From Verticillium longisporum (Eukaryota; Ascomycota; Sordariomycetes; Glomerellales; Plectosphaerellaceae): 64,000 bases of DNA. A model generated the notes under the pieces. The model worked only from the letters and a program-made list of their open reading frames with translations. It did no database searches and was not told where the DNA came from. The stretch spans positions 2,294,001-2,358,000 of the forward strand of contig JAETXT010000001.1 in NCBI GenBank assembly GCA_019188255.1, in the 5' to 3' direction. Shown piece after piece: positions 48,290 to 62,027 of the stretch. Within the stretch, counting starts at the first letter, position 1. Every line of letters begins with the position of its first letter. Position numbers and translations under genes: made by a program.

Positions 48290-51200
48290 ATATTATTAAT
48301 ATTATTAAAGCTTAATATTAGAATTTTATTTTTATTTTCTTATTTTCTTTATATAATAATTTATTAATAATTAATTTAGGAGTTTAATTATTTATCTTAT
48401 TATTTATATTTATATTTTTAATACTTCTAATACCTTTTTAAGGTTTACGCTATATTTTTAAAATAGCTTTTAGGTTCCTAGGTATTATATTCTATTAATT
48501 ATTTAGCCTATTTTACTAAATAGAACCTTTACCTTTAATCCTCTTTATAAGATATAATATCTTTAATTTCCTATTTATCCTATTTATCCTCTAATATAGG
48601 GAAATAAGCCGATTATTTAATATTAATTTAGTAATTATATTATAGCTCTAGGGAAGAGATAGGGAAGATATTATATATTCTAGAATAAGTCTTAAGAAGT
48701 ATTATATAATAAGCTTATTTATTTATTTATTCTATAATCTAGACTTAGATATATTATAATATTAGCTTTTAATCCGCTTTAAATTAGAAATTCTTAATAG
48801 AAAGCCTTATAATATCCTTAATATTAAAGGTTTTTAATATATACTTCTTATTATAATAGAAAGCTTAAATATATATTATATATTATTAATTCTTATTTAT
48901 AATTTAATAAATAATTATAATCTTCTTAATCCTTTCCTTTATACCTTAGACCTTTATATCCTTTCTTAGGGCTATATAGTTAATTATTTTAGAATAATAC
49001 CTATATAAGGCTTTAAATAAAGAGATTCTAATAATATTATATATACTATTATTATATAAGAATTCTATTTCTTTTAAATAATATAGCTACTCCTTTAGCG
49101 CTTAATTATTAATATAGTGAAAGTATTTTTCTAGTATTTAATAAGTTCTCTTTATTTATCTATCTATCTAGGGGTAATAGGTACTAGAGAGGTAATACTA
49201 AATCGCTCTCTCTTAATAGAATTCCTCCTAGAATTTACTTATAAAGAGTTTATCTCTATTATTTCCTATACTTTCTAAGCTCTTAAACCTATATTCTATT
49301 TCTTTATAGAAGATCGTATTTAGGCTAATAGCTATTAATATCTTATATATAGCTAGGAATTAAATAGCTTTCGTAAATTAATCTACGATTATAAAGATAG
49401 AATTATATTCTAGGCTATTATCCTTTAATATAAAGCTTAAGCTTATAATAAAATCTAAAGATATTTCTTAGAAAGGATAGGATAGGAGTAATAGCGATTA
49501 TAGCTTCTTATATAATCTATATTAAGGTATTTAAATCCTTTAATATATTAGGTATTCAGCGATATAATAATAGACGTTAATAGATATATTTTCCTAATAG
49601 AACTTCCTTATTAGTAATTTAAAGGTCTTATTTACCCTTATATATCTTACTTAAGGGTTATTATAGTATTATTTAAATAGCTCCTTATAGAGTATTCCTT
49701 ATATAAGGATAATTAATTATCCTTTAAAGAAAAGGGTACTTTAATTATTTATAATATAATTTTCCCTTTTTCTAGCTTATTAATTTATATTCTCCTTCTA
49801 AAAAAGCTATCTTAAGTTAATAGGTTATAATCCTTTTATTAAATCCTTAAATTCTAGGGTAGAGGTAGGCTTTAATATTATTTTATTCTTTATAAGCTCC
49901 TTTATAATAAAACATAAGATATATTAATTTAGAATAATAACCCTAGACTCTATTAATTCTTTAAACTCTTTCTTAATCCTTTAGCGAATTATTATTAACT
50001 TTCTAGCTTTAATTTTTTAGCTTTAAAATTAAAAAGAAGCTTTCTTTTCCGTTTTATTTATTATAATAATATAAATATATATTACCTTTTATTTAAAAAG
50101 TAAAAGCCCCTTTTCCCTAAAGCTATAATATCTTCTTAATATAAGGATAGGCTTTTATCCTTATAATATTACTTAGATAGCCTAGATATAGGCTCTATTT
50201 ATAGCGTCCTTTAGCTTTATCTTTATAATAGTTCGCTTAATATCTATAACTAAGTCTTCTATTAATTATAGCTTTTTAGATAATATAGGGAATATATTAT
50301 TTATTAATATTTATTCTCTTATATAATCTAATCGTCTTAAGAGATTATTAGCTAGGTTTATAATCCTAAATCGATATTAAATTTCGAAATTAAAAGATAA
50401 TAATTAATATATTTATTATATAAGCTTTCCCTAAAAATCTCTAGCTAAGGCCTATATAACACCTTTAAGGGCTTAATAATCGGTTAATATTATAAAGACT
50501 TAATTTATACCTTCGAAGTAATAGCGCTAATATTATAGGCTTTCTATTATCGCGAATAGTTCTTATTACTTAATCCCCTATTATTATTCTATTAATAAAA
50601 GCTTTCGCGAATAATAAGTAATAGGTCTCTAGCTATTCTTATATTTTTAGCTAAGGATCCTTAAGATAATATTATTTAATATATTAATCTTAACTCGACT
50701 TTCGAATATATAATCTTAATATTATAAGATTATAATAATAATAAAAATAAGCTTTAATATTTTAAACGTTTTCTATATTTTAAGTAATTATTTAAATAAT
50801 CCCTTCTTAACCTTTATAATACTTCCTTTTAATAATATTAATAAAGGTATTATTATCTTAGAATATCCTTCGATAAATTATTAATAAAAGTTAGCGAATC
50901 TTAGGAATATTTATATATCTTTAAAGGATTTAAGGGATTATTAATTAATAATTATTTAAATATAATTAAGTCTATAATTATACTTTCCTTAAAGATAATA
51001 AACTTAAGGAATTCTATTTTATCTTAATAGAATAAATATTTTAATTATTTTATAAAAAGCTTAAAATCTTAAAATCTCTTAAAGACTTATTAAAAATAAA
51101 CTATATATTCCTCCCTTATTCTCGAATAAATTAAGATATTATTTAAGTAAATAATATAGAAATCGTTTAATAATTTAGCGAATATTTAATTAATATATAT

Positions 51201-52460
51201 TTAGAATATAATAAAAGTATTTATAAACCCGAATAATATTATAATATATCTATAATATTTATATTAAATTTAGAATATAATTTTCTATAAATTATTCTCT
51301 TTAATATAAATTTAATAATAAATATCTTAGATACCTATTTTAGAGAAATACTTTACTTTAATTAAATAATCTAAAAGTTCGCTTATTAAAGGGAAAGGGT
51401 ATTAATTCTTTATAATAATTATATTTAGATTTTAATAATCGATATATAAGTATAAATTTTTATCCTTTTTTAATATAAATAATACTAGAGCTTTTATAAA
51501 GCTAATAGATTTCTTAATTCTCTTTATAGCTTCCCCTTCTATTATATAGCGATAGAGCTCTTCTAGCTATTTCTAGGATAATAAATAGATTAGCTTATAA
51601 AGAAGTTTAGCCCTTTCTTTTAAGTCTATTAAATACTCTATATCTTTTAATATTAATAATTCTTCCGCTAAATCTTCGGAGAATATATCTTTAAATTCTA
51701 TAAATTCTAAAAAGAGCGCCTTAACCTATTTATTACTAAAAGTAGGCTTATCGATAATAGGAATTATTATATTAAGTATTATAGCTATTACCTAAATAAT
51801 ATAAGCGATATAGGCCTTAGCTTTATCTTCGATTATTATCTTTATAAACTCCTTAAGGTCTATATTAGATATATAGCCTTAAGTAAAAGATTAAGTAATA
51901 ATATCTATTTAAATATTTTCCTTATGTATATTATTATTAAATAAAAGGATATACTTTAATCCTTTAAATCGTTCTATATATATAAATAACCGATATAATA
52001 ATCGGAGTCGATTCTATATATTTAATAAATAGAATAAAAAAGCGAATAATCTATAGCTATTCGCTATCTATTTATTAAATATTTATAGTTTAAGAGCTTC
52101 TATACCTTCTACCTCTTATAATTTTAATAATTAAATAAAGGTAAGATTAATAATATCTATAATAATATTAATATCTAAGTTAATAGAGAATTTAATTTCT
52201 TTACTTTATTAAATAATAATTATTAATATTTTCATAGTTTCTTCAATATTTATTTTTAATATAATACTTTTTAAATTAGAATTTATAGTAAATCGTTTTC
52301 TAAGAATTCTATTATTTAAATACCCTTAAACTTAAATAATTAGATATTAGTAATTATAGCCTTTAGCCTTTATAGCTTAAATTAAATATAATTCTATATT
52401 TAATACTTTAGCTTATTATAATAGAAATATATATTAGATAATATTATAGGGGTAGTATTT
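48290..52460 (-). pseudogene. Gyp-1h pol
   Basis: Minus strand: protease region near 52210-52140, RT with its Y-L-D-D-like block near 51160-51128, RNase H about 50800-50330, integrase about 49720-48990, chromodomain about 48580-48435. It is collinear with 1g. It is interrupted at 52460, at the gag to protease transition, by Gyp-1i. Confidence 0.86.
52456..52460. repeat. Left target-site duplication of Gyp-1i (tattt)
   Basis: The tattt at 52456-52460 is repeated at 60031-60035. This shows a clean insertion of Gyp-1i in Gyp-1h. Confidence 0.93.
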
Positions 52461-52657
52461 TATAAGGAGTTAGACATTAGGAACCGAACCCCTATTTATA
52501 TTATCGTAGATACTTCAGCGATAAGCCCTAATTTAAAAGGAGAAGTCGAGGCTATACTTAATAGCCTCGATAAATTAAAGTTAATATAATAGCTTACCGA
52601 TTATTCGCTAATCTAATTACTTTCCCTAATCTAGGCCCTTAGCCCTATACCTTTATA
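52461..52657 (+). repeat. Gyp-1i 5' LTR
   Basis: A 197-bp LTR from tataagg to cctttata. The central inverted repeat is partly eroded (left arm gaggctat, right arm atagcctc), with one loop base changed. Confidence 0.93.
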
Positions 52658-52689
52658 TTCTTTAATTTCTATAATTTATAGTTAAATTA

Positions 52690-55600
52690 GGCCGAATAAT
52701 AGATTAATTAAGGCGTATTAGGACTTAAAAGCGAACTACCTATTATAATAGATACTATTTTAAAGATAAATTAGCAGGAATATTATCGGAATTATCTAGG
52801 GGTAGCCGTAATAGGAAAATTACGCTTAAACTAGGATCTTCTCTAGAAAACTATTATCGAAGTATTAGCGAATAAACGACTTAGGCCGAATTATAAATAT
52901 AAGTCCTCTAAGCCTTAATCTACGAACTCTATAAATAGAGATATAAGAATAACCTCTTAATCTAACGTCTTATCGAATATACCTTTATTATAAAGAATTA
53001 TAATAAATTATTTATTTATAATTATAAAATACTCGAAGAAGATATTATTATCGCTTAAATTAATAATTAGCTTATTATAATTAAGGCCGGAAACGCTTTC
53101 CGATTTAATATAAATATAGCCTAAATTATAGAATAATTAATAATAAAACTTATTTATATTTTATAGATAATATAGCGAAACTATACCTAGAACCTCGAAA
53201 CGATTTATAGAAAAGACCTTAATAAGGACGATATAAATATCTATTAAGAAGATTTCTAAAGCTTTATAAAATAAGAGTATTTATTAAAGGATTTATAAAA
53301 CTTAGCTTATTAAGAATAATTATATTCGCTCTACTTTTAAGGAAATAAGGATATCTCCCTTTTTATCTTCTTTAATTATTAAGAGAATATCTATTAACTA
53401 TTTAGCGAAAACGTAGATTATAATAAAGAATACGCTTTTAAGTATTTCCGATAATTCCCTTATTTTATAAAGGATAAATTAATAGAATACTATATTCCTA
53501 TTAAGGATATTAAAGTAATCGTATATAAGGCTTAATAAATATAAGACGCTAATAAATCGTAGAATAAGTAATAGGAAAATAAGAAGCGAACTTATTCTTA
53601 GTTAGCTTAGGGCGAACCCTATAATATTACCCCTAGCTATAAGGCCTTAAAGAGAGAAGCCCCCTAGGATTAATCTCTAATAAAGCGAAATCGTTCCTCC
53701 TATTATAGTAGAAGTATTATACTAAAGTAGGCGAGAAACCTAAACCCTTATTCTACGAGAATACTATCGAGTAGCTAAAATACTACCTTTATAATACTAT
53801 TTAATATCTACTTCTATTATAATAAGCTAGGGTATTAAATATAGAATTATACTTAGCCTAAACTATAAAGGCTAAAGGCTATAATTATTAATATCTAATT
53901 ATTTAAATTTAAGGGCGTCTAGATAATAGAATTCTCGGAAAACGATTTAGCGTAAATTCTAACCTAAAGAGTATTATATTAAAAATAAATATCGGGAAAA
54001 CTATAAAAGTATTAGCGATTATTATATAATAAAGTAAAGAAATTAAATTCTCTATTAACTTAGATATTAGTGCTATTATAGATATTATTAGTTTTACCTT
54101 TATTTAGCTATTAAAGCTATAAGAGGTAGAAGGTATAGAAGCTCCTAAACTATAAATATTTAATAAATAGATAGTAAATAGCTATAGATTATTCGCCCTC
54201 TTATTCTATTTACTAGATATATAAAATTAACCCCGATTATTATATTAATTATTTATATATATAGAACGACCTAAAGGGTTAAGGTATATCCTTTTATTTA
54301 ACGATAATATAAATAAGGAAGGTATTTAAGTAGATATTATTACCCGATCCTTTACTTAAGGCTATATATTTAATATAGACCTTAAGGAGTTTATAAAGAT
54401 AATAATCGAAGATAAGGCTAAGGCCTATATTACCTATATTATCTAAATAATAGCTATAACGCCCGATATAACGATTCCTATTATTAATAAGCCCTCTCTT
54501 AATAATAAATAGCTTAAAGCGCTCTTTTTAGAACTTATAGAGTTTAAAGATATATTCTCCGAAGATTTAGCGAAAGAATTATTAATATTAAAAGATATAA
54601 AGTATTTAATAGATTTAAAAGAAGGGGCCGAACTTCTTTATAAGCTAATCTATTTATTATCCTAGAGGTAATTAGAAGAGCTCTATCGCTATATAGCGGA
54701 AGGGGAGGCTATAAAGAGAATTAAGAAATCTATTAGCTTTATAGGGGCTCTAGTATTATTTATACTAAAGAAGGATAAGAGTTTATATTTATATATCGAT
54801 TATCGGGGTTTAAATATAATTATTATAAAGAATTAATACCTTCTCCCTCTAATAAACGAACTTTTAGATTATTTAATTAAAGTAAAATATTTCTCTAAAA
54901 TAGATATTTAGGATACTTATTACTAGATTTATATTAAAGAGAATAATTAATAGAAAACTATATTCTAAATTTAATATAAATATTATAAGTATATTATAAT
55001 ATTATTCGAGCTTATAAATACCTTTATTACGTTCTAAGCGTATATTTATTAAATATTCGCTAAATTATTAAACGATTTCTATATCGTTTACTTAGATAAT
55101 ATCTTAATTTATTTAAGAATAAGGGAGGAATATATAGCTTATTTTTAATAAATCCTTAAGAGACTTTAAGACTTTAAGCTTTTTATAAAATAATTAAAAT
55201 ATTTATTTTACTAGGATAAGGTAGAATTCCTTAAATTTATTATATTTAAGGAAAGCGTAATTATAGACCTGAACTATATCCGAGTAATCGCTAATTAATA
55301 ACCCTTTAAATCTTTTAAGGATATATAAATATTCCTAGGATTCGCTAACTTCTATTAATAGTTTATCGAAGGATATTCTAAGATAATAGTACCTTTATTA
55401 ATATTATTAAAAGGAAGTATTATAGGGGTTAAGAATAGATTATTTAAATAGCTATTTAAAATATAGAAAGCATTTAAAATATTAAAGCTTACTTTTACTA
55501 TTATTACGATCTTATAATATTAGGATTATATATTTAAAGGTTAAGTCGAGATTAATATATTAAATAATACTATCTTAGGGATCCTTAGCTAAAAATATAA

Positions 55601-57950
55601 GAATAGCTAGAGATTTATAGCTTATTATTCGTAAAAGCTTTCGCTAATAGAATAGCGATAAGGGACTAGGTAATAAGAACTATTTACGATAATAGAAAGC
55701 CTAGAATATTAATACTATTACCTCGAAAGTATAGGTTAAGTCTTTATAGTATTAATTAATTATTAAGCCTTTAAGGGTATTATATAGGCCTTAACTAGAA
55801 ACCTTTAAGGAAAGCTTATATAATAAATATATTAATTATCGTTTTTTAATTTCGAAATTTAATATTAACCTAAGGTTATGAACCTAGCTAATAATCTCTT
55901 AAGACGATTAGACTATATAGGAGAATAAGTATTAATAAGCGATATACTCTTTATATTATCTAAAAAGCTATTATTAATAGAAGACCTAGCTATAGATATT
56001 AAGTAGATTATTATAAAGATAAAGCTAAAGGATATTATAAATAGAGCCTATATCTAAGCTATCTAAGCGATACTATAAGGATAGAAGCCTATCCCTATAT
56101 TAAGAAGATATTATAGCTCTAGGGAAAAGGGGCCCTTACCCTTTAAGCGAAGGGTAATATATATTTATATTATTATAATAAATAAAATAGAGAAGAAAGC
56201 TTCTTCTTAACCTCGAAGCTAAGAAACTAAAGCTAGAAAGTTAATAATAATTCGCTAAAGGATTAGAAAAGGGTCTAAGGAATCGATAAAGTCTAAGGTT
56301 ATTATTCTAAATTAATATATCCTATATTCTATTACGAAAGAGCTTATAAAGAATAAAATAATATTAAGGCCTACCTTTACCCTAGAATTTAAGGACTTAG
56401 TTAGAGGATTATAGGCTATTAACCTAGGATACCTTTTCTAGAAGGAGAATATAAGCTAATAAACTAGAAGAAGGGAAGGTTATACTATAGATAGTTAAAG
56501 TACCCTCTTCTTTAAAGGATAATTAATTATCCCTATATAAGGAACGCTCTATAAAGAGCTACTTAAATAATATTATAATAACCCCTAAATAGGATATATA
56601 GGGGTAAATAAGACCCTTAAGCTATTAGCGAGGAAGTTCTATTAAGAAAATATATCTATTAATATCTACTATTATATCGCTAAATACCTAATATATTAAG
56701 GGACTTAAATACTTTAATATAGATTATATAAGAGCTATAATCGCTATTACTTCCGTCCTATCCTTTCTAAGAAATATCTTTAGATTTTATTATAGGCTTA
56801 AGCCCTATATTAAAGGATAATAGCCTAGAGTACGACTCTATCCTTATAATCGTAGACCGATTTATAAAAGCTACCTAGTTCCTAGCTATATATAAGATAT
56901 TAATAGCTATTAGCTTAAATATAATCTTCTATAAGGAAATAGAATATAAGTTTAGGAGCCTAGAGGGTATAATAAGTAATAGAGATAAACTCCTTATAAG
57001 TAAATTCTAGGAGGAATTCTATTAAAAGAGAGCGATTTAATGCTACTTCTTTACTACCTATTACCCTTAGATAGATAAGTAGATAGAGAGAACCTATTAA
57101 ATATTAGAAAAATACCTTTATTATATTAACGATTAAATATTAAAAGAGTAGCTATATTATTTAAAAGAAGTAGAGTTCTTATATAATAATAATATATATA
57201 GTACTATTAATATCTCTCTATTCGAAGCCTTCTATAAATATTACCCTAGAATAATTAACTATATAGCCCTAAGATAGGATATAAGGGTCTAAGGTATAAG
57301 GGAAAGGATCGAGAAGATTACGATTACTCGCTAAATAGTTAATGAAAATTAATAATATATAATATATATTTAAGCCTTCTATTACGATAAGAGGTATATA
57401 TTAAAAACCTTTAATATTAAGGATATTATAGGATTCTCTATTAAGAACTTCTAATTTAAAGCGGATTAGAAATTAATATTATAATATATCTAGGTCTAGA
57501 TTATAGAATAAGTAAGCGAATAAGCTTATTATATAATACTCTCTAAGATTTATTCTAGAATATATAATATCTTCCCCGTCTCTTCCCTAAAGTTATAATA
57601 TAATCGCTAAATCGATATTAAATAATCGGCTTACCTCCTTATATTAAAGGATAAATAGGATAAATAGGAAATCGAAGATATTATATCTTATAAAGAGGAT
57701 TAAAAGGAAAGGTTCTATTTAGTAAAATAGGCTAAATAGTTAATAGAATATAATACCTAGGAATCCGAAAGCTACCTTAAAAATATAATATAAACCTTAA
57801 AAAGGTACTAGAAATATTAGAAATATAGATATAAATAATAGGACGAGTAACTAAATTCCTAAATTAATTATTAATAAATTATTATATAAGGAAAATAAGA
57901 AAGTAAAAATAGAATTCTAATATTAAGCTTTAATAATATTATTAATATAT
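52690..57950 (+). pseudogene. Gyp-1i gag and pol
   Basis: Gag lies at about 52700-53560, with the R-E/K-D-L-N-x-D-D-I-N-x-Y block near 53205-53245. Protease is near 54050-54330, RT about 54595-55330 with Y-L-D-N near 55088-55100, RNase H about 55540-55880, integrase about 56520-57230 and chromodomain 57669-57815. The blocks E-G-A-E-L at the start of RT and R-D-K-L-L in integrase read clearly. RIP stops at Gln and Trp positions inactivate it. Confidence 0.9.
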
Positions 57951-57988
57951 TAATTAAATAATATAATAGCGCTTTATAATTATTATTA

Positions 57989-59794
57989 TTAGGATATTAA
58001 CTCCCCTTTATCCTTATTTAAATAAAGGAAATATTACTCTAGGTTATCTATTTTAATTAAACCTTTAATAATTAGCTCGTTAATACTTTTATTATTATTA
58101 TTATTACTATTTCCTTTATTATTATTAATAACCTATATAGCCTTCTAAGGAGTTAACTAAGTTCTCTTCGCTAAGTAGCTAAGGGCTAGAGCTAGAGCGG
58201 AGCGCTTAGCTAACCCCTTTAGAGTAGTAATAGCCTTAAGAGTAGGAGTTCGAGCTATAAGTACGTCCTTAAGGGCCTTAGAACTATTAACGATATAGCG
58301 GAGCTCCGCTTAAGCTTTATAGATACGAGCCTTAATATTAGCTACCTTCTTCTCCTTAATAGCTATAAGCTTAATAGCCTTCTCTACTACTTTATACTCC
58401 TCTATCTCTTTCTTCTTTATAATTATTACTTCCTTCTTAATAATAGTATTCTCTTTCTTATTTATAATAGAAATTATAATAATATTAATATTCTTCGATA
58501 TATAAGAGGACGATTAGCTAATAAAAGTATAGCTTAGATAATAAGCGCTTTAAAAGTATAAATAAATAGGGCTATTATTATTAAGGGTATCTATTAATAG
58601 ATCGATAAGCTTAAGATTAATAGGAAATTTAAGGTAATTATAGATTAATTTAATAATATCTTCGCTATTTAAAGGGTAATTATATAAATTAATATATAAA
58701 TAGAATAAAATAAGTTCGAGGGTATTAGCTTCTTAATAATAAATAATATACTTAAGTTAATAAATAGTAATAGCCTCTTTAAGGGCTTTATAGCCTAGAA
58801 GCCGAACTTATTAAAAAAGACTTAATTAGCGAAAGGATATAAAATAAAGGGCTAGGAAACTTATAGATTAGCGAAACTAGAGAGATAGTAATAAATATAT
58901 TAAAGATATCTTAACGAGTAGATATTATATAGTTAATTAAAAGGAATTTAAAAGTTTAAGTATAATTTATAGTATTATAGAAATAGCTATTATTAATTAA
59001 ATCGATAATAATTTTAAATATTTTCTTAAAATATTTAATTACTTTAGCGAAGTAGGAGAGATAATAGGCGTACTATTTCGATAAATAATTATATAAGGTT
59101 ATACCCTCGTTAGCGTATATTTAATTATAGACCTCCTATTAAATAAACTAAATAACCTTATAAAAAAGCTTAAGGATCTATAATTATTAGCTAATATAGC
59201 TAAAAGATTTAGCGAATTTATAATAAGATAAGCGCCTTTATTAAACTTATAGATAATATACTTAATATCGGAATATCTAGCTATATACTTAATATCTAGC
59301 TATAAGGTAAATTTACCGAAATAGTATTCGTATAAGGGGTTCCTAGCCTTAGTATTAAGAAGCTAGCGATCGTAGGCCTAAGCTAATTAAGGATTATATA
59401 AATATACTTTATCGAAATAAAGGGTAATATCTAATATTATAATAATTAAACGGAATAATTAAGATATCTAAGGATAAATATAAGATTAAATAGATAAAAC
59501 GGGAATATAATAAATTATAGGAATATCGATTATTAAAAGAAGCTAAGGATAGCGAGATCTAGGAGAGTTATAAGCGTAATAGAGAGAACCTTATAAGATA
59601 AGTACGATAAACTATTACTTATAAATTAATAATAAGGATTATTCTATATTATTACCTACTTCTAGGCTACTATTAATATTATTATTATTATAATTTCCGT
59701 AATACGTCTAACCTAGCTCTACGTTATAGCTACGCTAGGGAATAAGGCCTAAGAAGCAATATATTAAGGTACTAAGATACGTTAGCGAAGGTAT
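57989..59794 (-). pseudogene. Gyp-1i antisense ORF
   Basis: Exactly 1806 bp, as in 1a and 1d, with the start codon changed to ATA (complement of 59792-59794) and stop TAA at 57989-57991. The Lys/Glu segment is near 58280-58480 and the Asn run near 58095-58125. The start is 25 bp inside the purine tract. Product unknown. Confidence 0.75.
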
Positions 59795-59819
59795 TACGAG
59801 TTCTAGGGACTAGACCTCT

Positions 59820-60030
59820 AGGAGGGGAGGTAATATAAGGAGTTAGACGTTAGGAACTAAACCCCTATTTATATTATCGTAGATACTTTAGCGATAAGCC
59901 CTAGTTTAAAAGGAGAAGTCGAGGCTATACTCGATAGCCTCGATAAGTTAAAGTTAATATAATAGCTTACCGATTATTCGCCGATCTAATTGCTTTCCCT
60001 AATCCAGGCCCTTAGCCCTATACCTTTATA
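59820..60030 (+). repeat. Gyp-1i polypurine tract and 3' LTR
   Basis: The tract aggaggggaggtaa (59820-59833) precedes the 197-bp LTR (59834-60030), which carries the intact 10-bp-stem inverted repeat. The tattt duplication follows. Confidence 0.93.
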
Positions 60031-60035
60031 TATTT

Positions 60036-61155
60036 TAGCTACCTAATAATATTCTTATAGAATAGGGGTTTAAGTTTCTTACTTACTTTAGTATAATACC
60101 TCTACTATAATAAGAGGAACGATTTTACTTTATTAGAGATTAATCTTATAAGGCTTCTCTCTTTAAGGCCCTATAGCTAGGGGCAGTATTATAGGGTTCG
60201 CCTTAAGCTAATTAAGAATAAATTTATTTCTTATTTTCCTATTATTTATATTATAATTTATTAATATCCTATACCTATTAAGCCTTATATATAACTATTT
60301 TAGTATCTTTAATAGGAATATAATATTCTATTAATTTATCCTTTATAAAATAAAGGAATTATTAGAAATACTTAAAAGTATATTCTTCGCTATAATCTAT
60401 ACTTTTATTAAATAATTAATAAATATTCTCTTAATAATTAAAGAAAATAAGAAAAGAGATATCCCTATTTCCTTAAAAGTAGAACGAATATAATTATTCT
60501 TAATAAATTAAATTTTATAAATCCTTTAATAAATATACCTATTTTACGAAGCTTTAGAAATCTTCTTAATAGATATTTATATCGTCCATATTAAGGTCCT
60601 CTCTATAAATCGCTTTAAAGTTCTAAATATAATTTCGCTATATTATCTATAAAATATAAGTAAATTTTATTATTAATTATTCTATAATTTAAGCTATATT
60701 TACGTTAAATTAGAAAACGTTTCTAGCCTCGATTATAATAAATTAATTATCGATTTAAACGATAATAATATCCTTTTTAAGTATTTTATAATTATAAATA
60801 AATAATTTATTATAATTCTTTATAATAAAGGTATATTTAATAAAATATTAAATTAAGAGGTTATTCTTATATCTCTATTTATAGAATTTATAAACTAAAG
60901 CTTAGAGGATTTATATTTATAGTTTAGCTTAAATCGTTTATTTATTAATATTTCGATAATAATTTTCTAAAGAAGATCCTAATTTAAGTATAATCTTCTT
61001 ATTATAATTACCCTTAGACGATTCCGATAATATTCTTATTAATTCCTCTTTAGAATAATATCTATTATAATAAATAGTTCGCTTTTAAATCTTAATATAC
61101 TTTAATTAATCTATTATTTAGCTTAATCTAATTATAGGTTATAGAAGTTAAAGAA
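60036..61155 (-). pseudogene. Gyp-1h gag and leader
   Basis: Continuation of Gyp-1h after Gyp-1i, collinear with 34690-35798 of 1g. It holds gag and the leader up to the 5' LTR. No clear zinc knuckle can be read. Confidence 0.72.
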
Positions 61156-61352
61156 TATAAAAGTATTAAGCTAAAGGCCTAGATTAAGGAAAGTAATTAG
61201 ATTAGCGAATAATCGGTAAGCTATTATATTAATTTTAACTTATCGAGGCTATTAAGTATAGCCTCGACTTCTCCTTTTAAACTAGGGCTTATCGCTAAAG
61301 TATCTACGATAATATATATAGGGGTTAGGTTGTTAACCTCTAACTCCTTATA
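61156..61352 (-). repeat. Gyp-1h 5' LTR
   Basis: A 197-bp LTR without the 45-bp duplication of its partner. It starts tataaaag, a G-to-A change from tataaagg, and keeps a ttgttaacc segment near 61330. Confidence 0.92.
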
Positions 61353-61613
61353 ATTTTAAGGCTATATAGTTAACTATCTTAGGGTAATATTTATATAAGG
61401 CTTTAAATAGAGAAACGCTAATAATACTATATATATTATTATTATATAAGAATTCTATTTCTTTTAAATAATATAGCTATTCTTTTAATGCTTACTCGCT
61501 AATATAGTAAAAGTATTTTTCTAATATCTAGTAGGTTCTCTCTATTTACCTATTTATCTAAGGGTAATAAGTAATAGAGAGGTAGTACTAAATCGCTCTT
61601 TCTTAATAGAATT
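61353..61613 (-). pseudogene. Gyp-1j fragment: integrase
   Basis: 261 bp of minus-strand Gyp-1 integrase, matching 31186-31442 of copy 1g. It begins at the outer edge of the Gyp-1h 5' LTR and ends at the Lx-b LTR. It is neither Co-1b, which flanks Gyp-1h on the left, nor Gyp-1e, whose integrase is already present at 38520-39260. It must be another element. Confidence 0.82.
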
Positions 61614-61813
61614 TATTAGGACCTCACGTTAGGGGCATATTCGAGTATAGTGAAATAGTTAAGGTTTCTAACTAAAGCTATCTAGGCTATAGCCCTTATA
61701 AAATGAATAGAGTAGGGTGCTCCGGCCTAGGACTCTAGCGGAGTCTAAATCCGCTAGGAGCCCTAGGGGGAGTACCTACTACTAAAGGTGCCTCTAATAT
61801 TACCGCCTCCTCG
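61614..61813 (-). repeat. Lx-b 3' LTR and polypurine tract
   Basis: A 186-bp LTR (61614-61799), tattagg to ctaata on the plus strand, retaining the same double hairpin as Lx-a. The tract complement at 61800-61813 reads gaggaggcggtaa on the minus strand, close to the Gyp-1 tract. Confidence 0.88.
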
Positions 61814-62027
61814 TGATACCGTATCCCTATAGTATCTAATCTTATTCTATAATTAGACTTATCTTCCGTAGTATTCCTATAATTCATTAAACTCGTATCC
61901 CGTAGTATCTATTACCGGATCTCGTTTATATAATTAAGCTTCCCGCTATACCCCCGATCTATCTAGAGTTATATATATACTAGAGTATATATACCGTTAT
62001 TAGTATACCCGGAGTCTATTAATATTA
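61814..62027 (-). other. Lx-b 3' untranslated stretch
   Basis: About 210 bp between the last frame and the purine tract. It has no sustained frame on the minus strand. It contains a tandem-like tatatatactagagtatatata segment (about 61973-61992) that could fold back on itself. Confidence 0.5.

Larger units (their letters stand above)
52461..60030 (+). mobile_element. Gyp-1i, complete plus-strand chromovirus
   Basis: 7570 bp, with 197-bp LTRs (52461-52657 and 59834-60030) and a tattt duplication. It is the innermost element of the right-hand nest and has no insertion in it. All domains are collinear with 1d. It keeps more CpG than 1a or 1c. Confidence 0.95.
46164..61352 (-). mobile_element. 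Gyp-1h, complete minus-strand chromovirus split by Gyp-1i
   Basis: 3' LTR 46164-46405, internal region 46406-52460 and 60036-61155, 5' LTR 61156-61352. Without Gyp-1i and the 45-bp LTR duplication it is 7569 bp, the same as 1g. Left flank agctc lies in Co-1b pol; right flank atttt lies in another Gyp-1 copy (1j). There is no target duplication and the flanks come from different elements. Confidence 0.9.
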
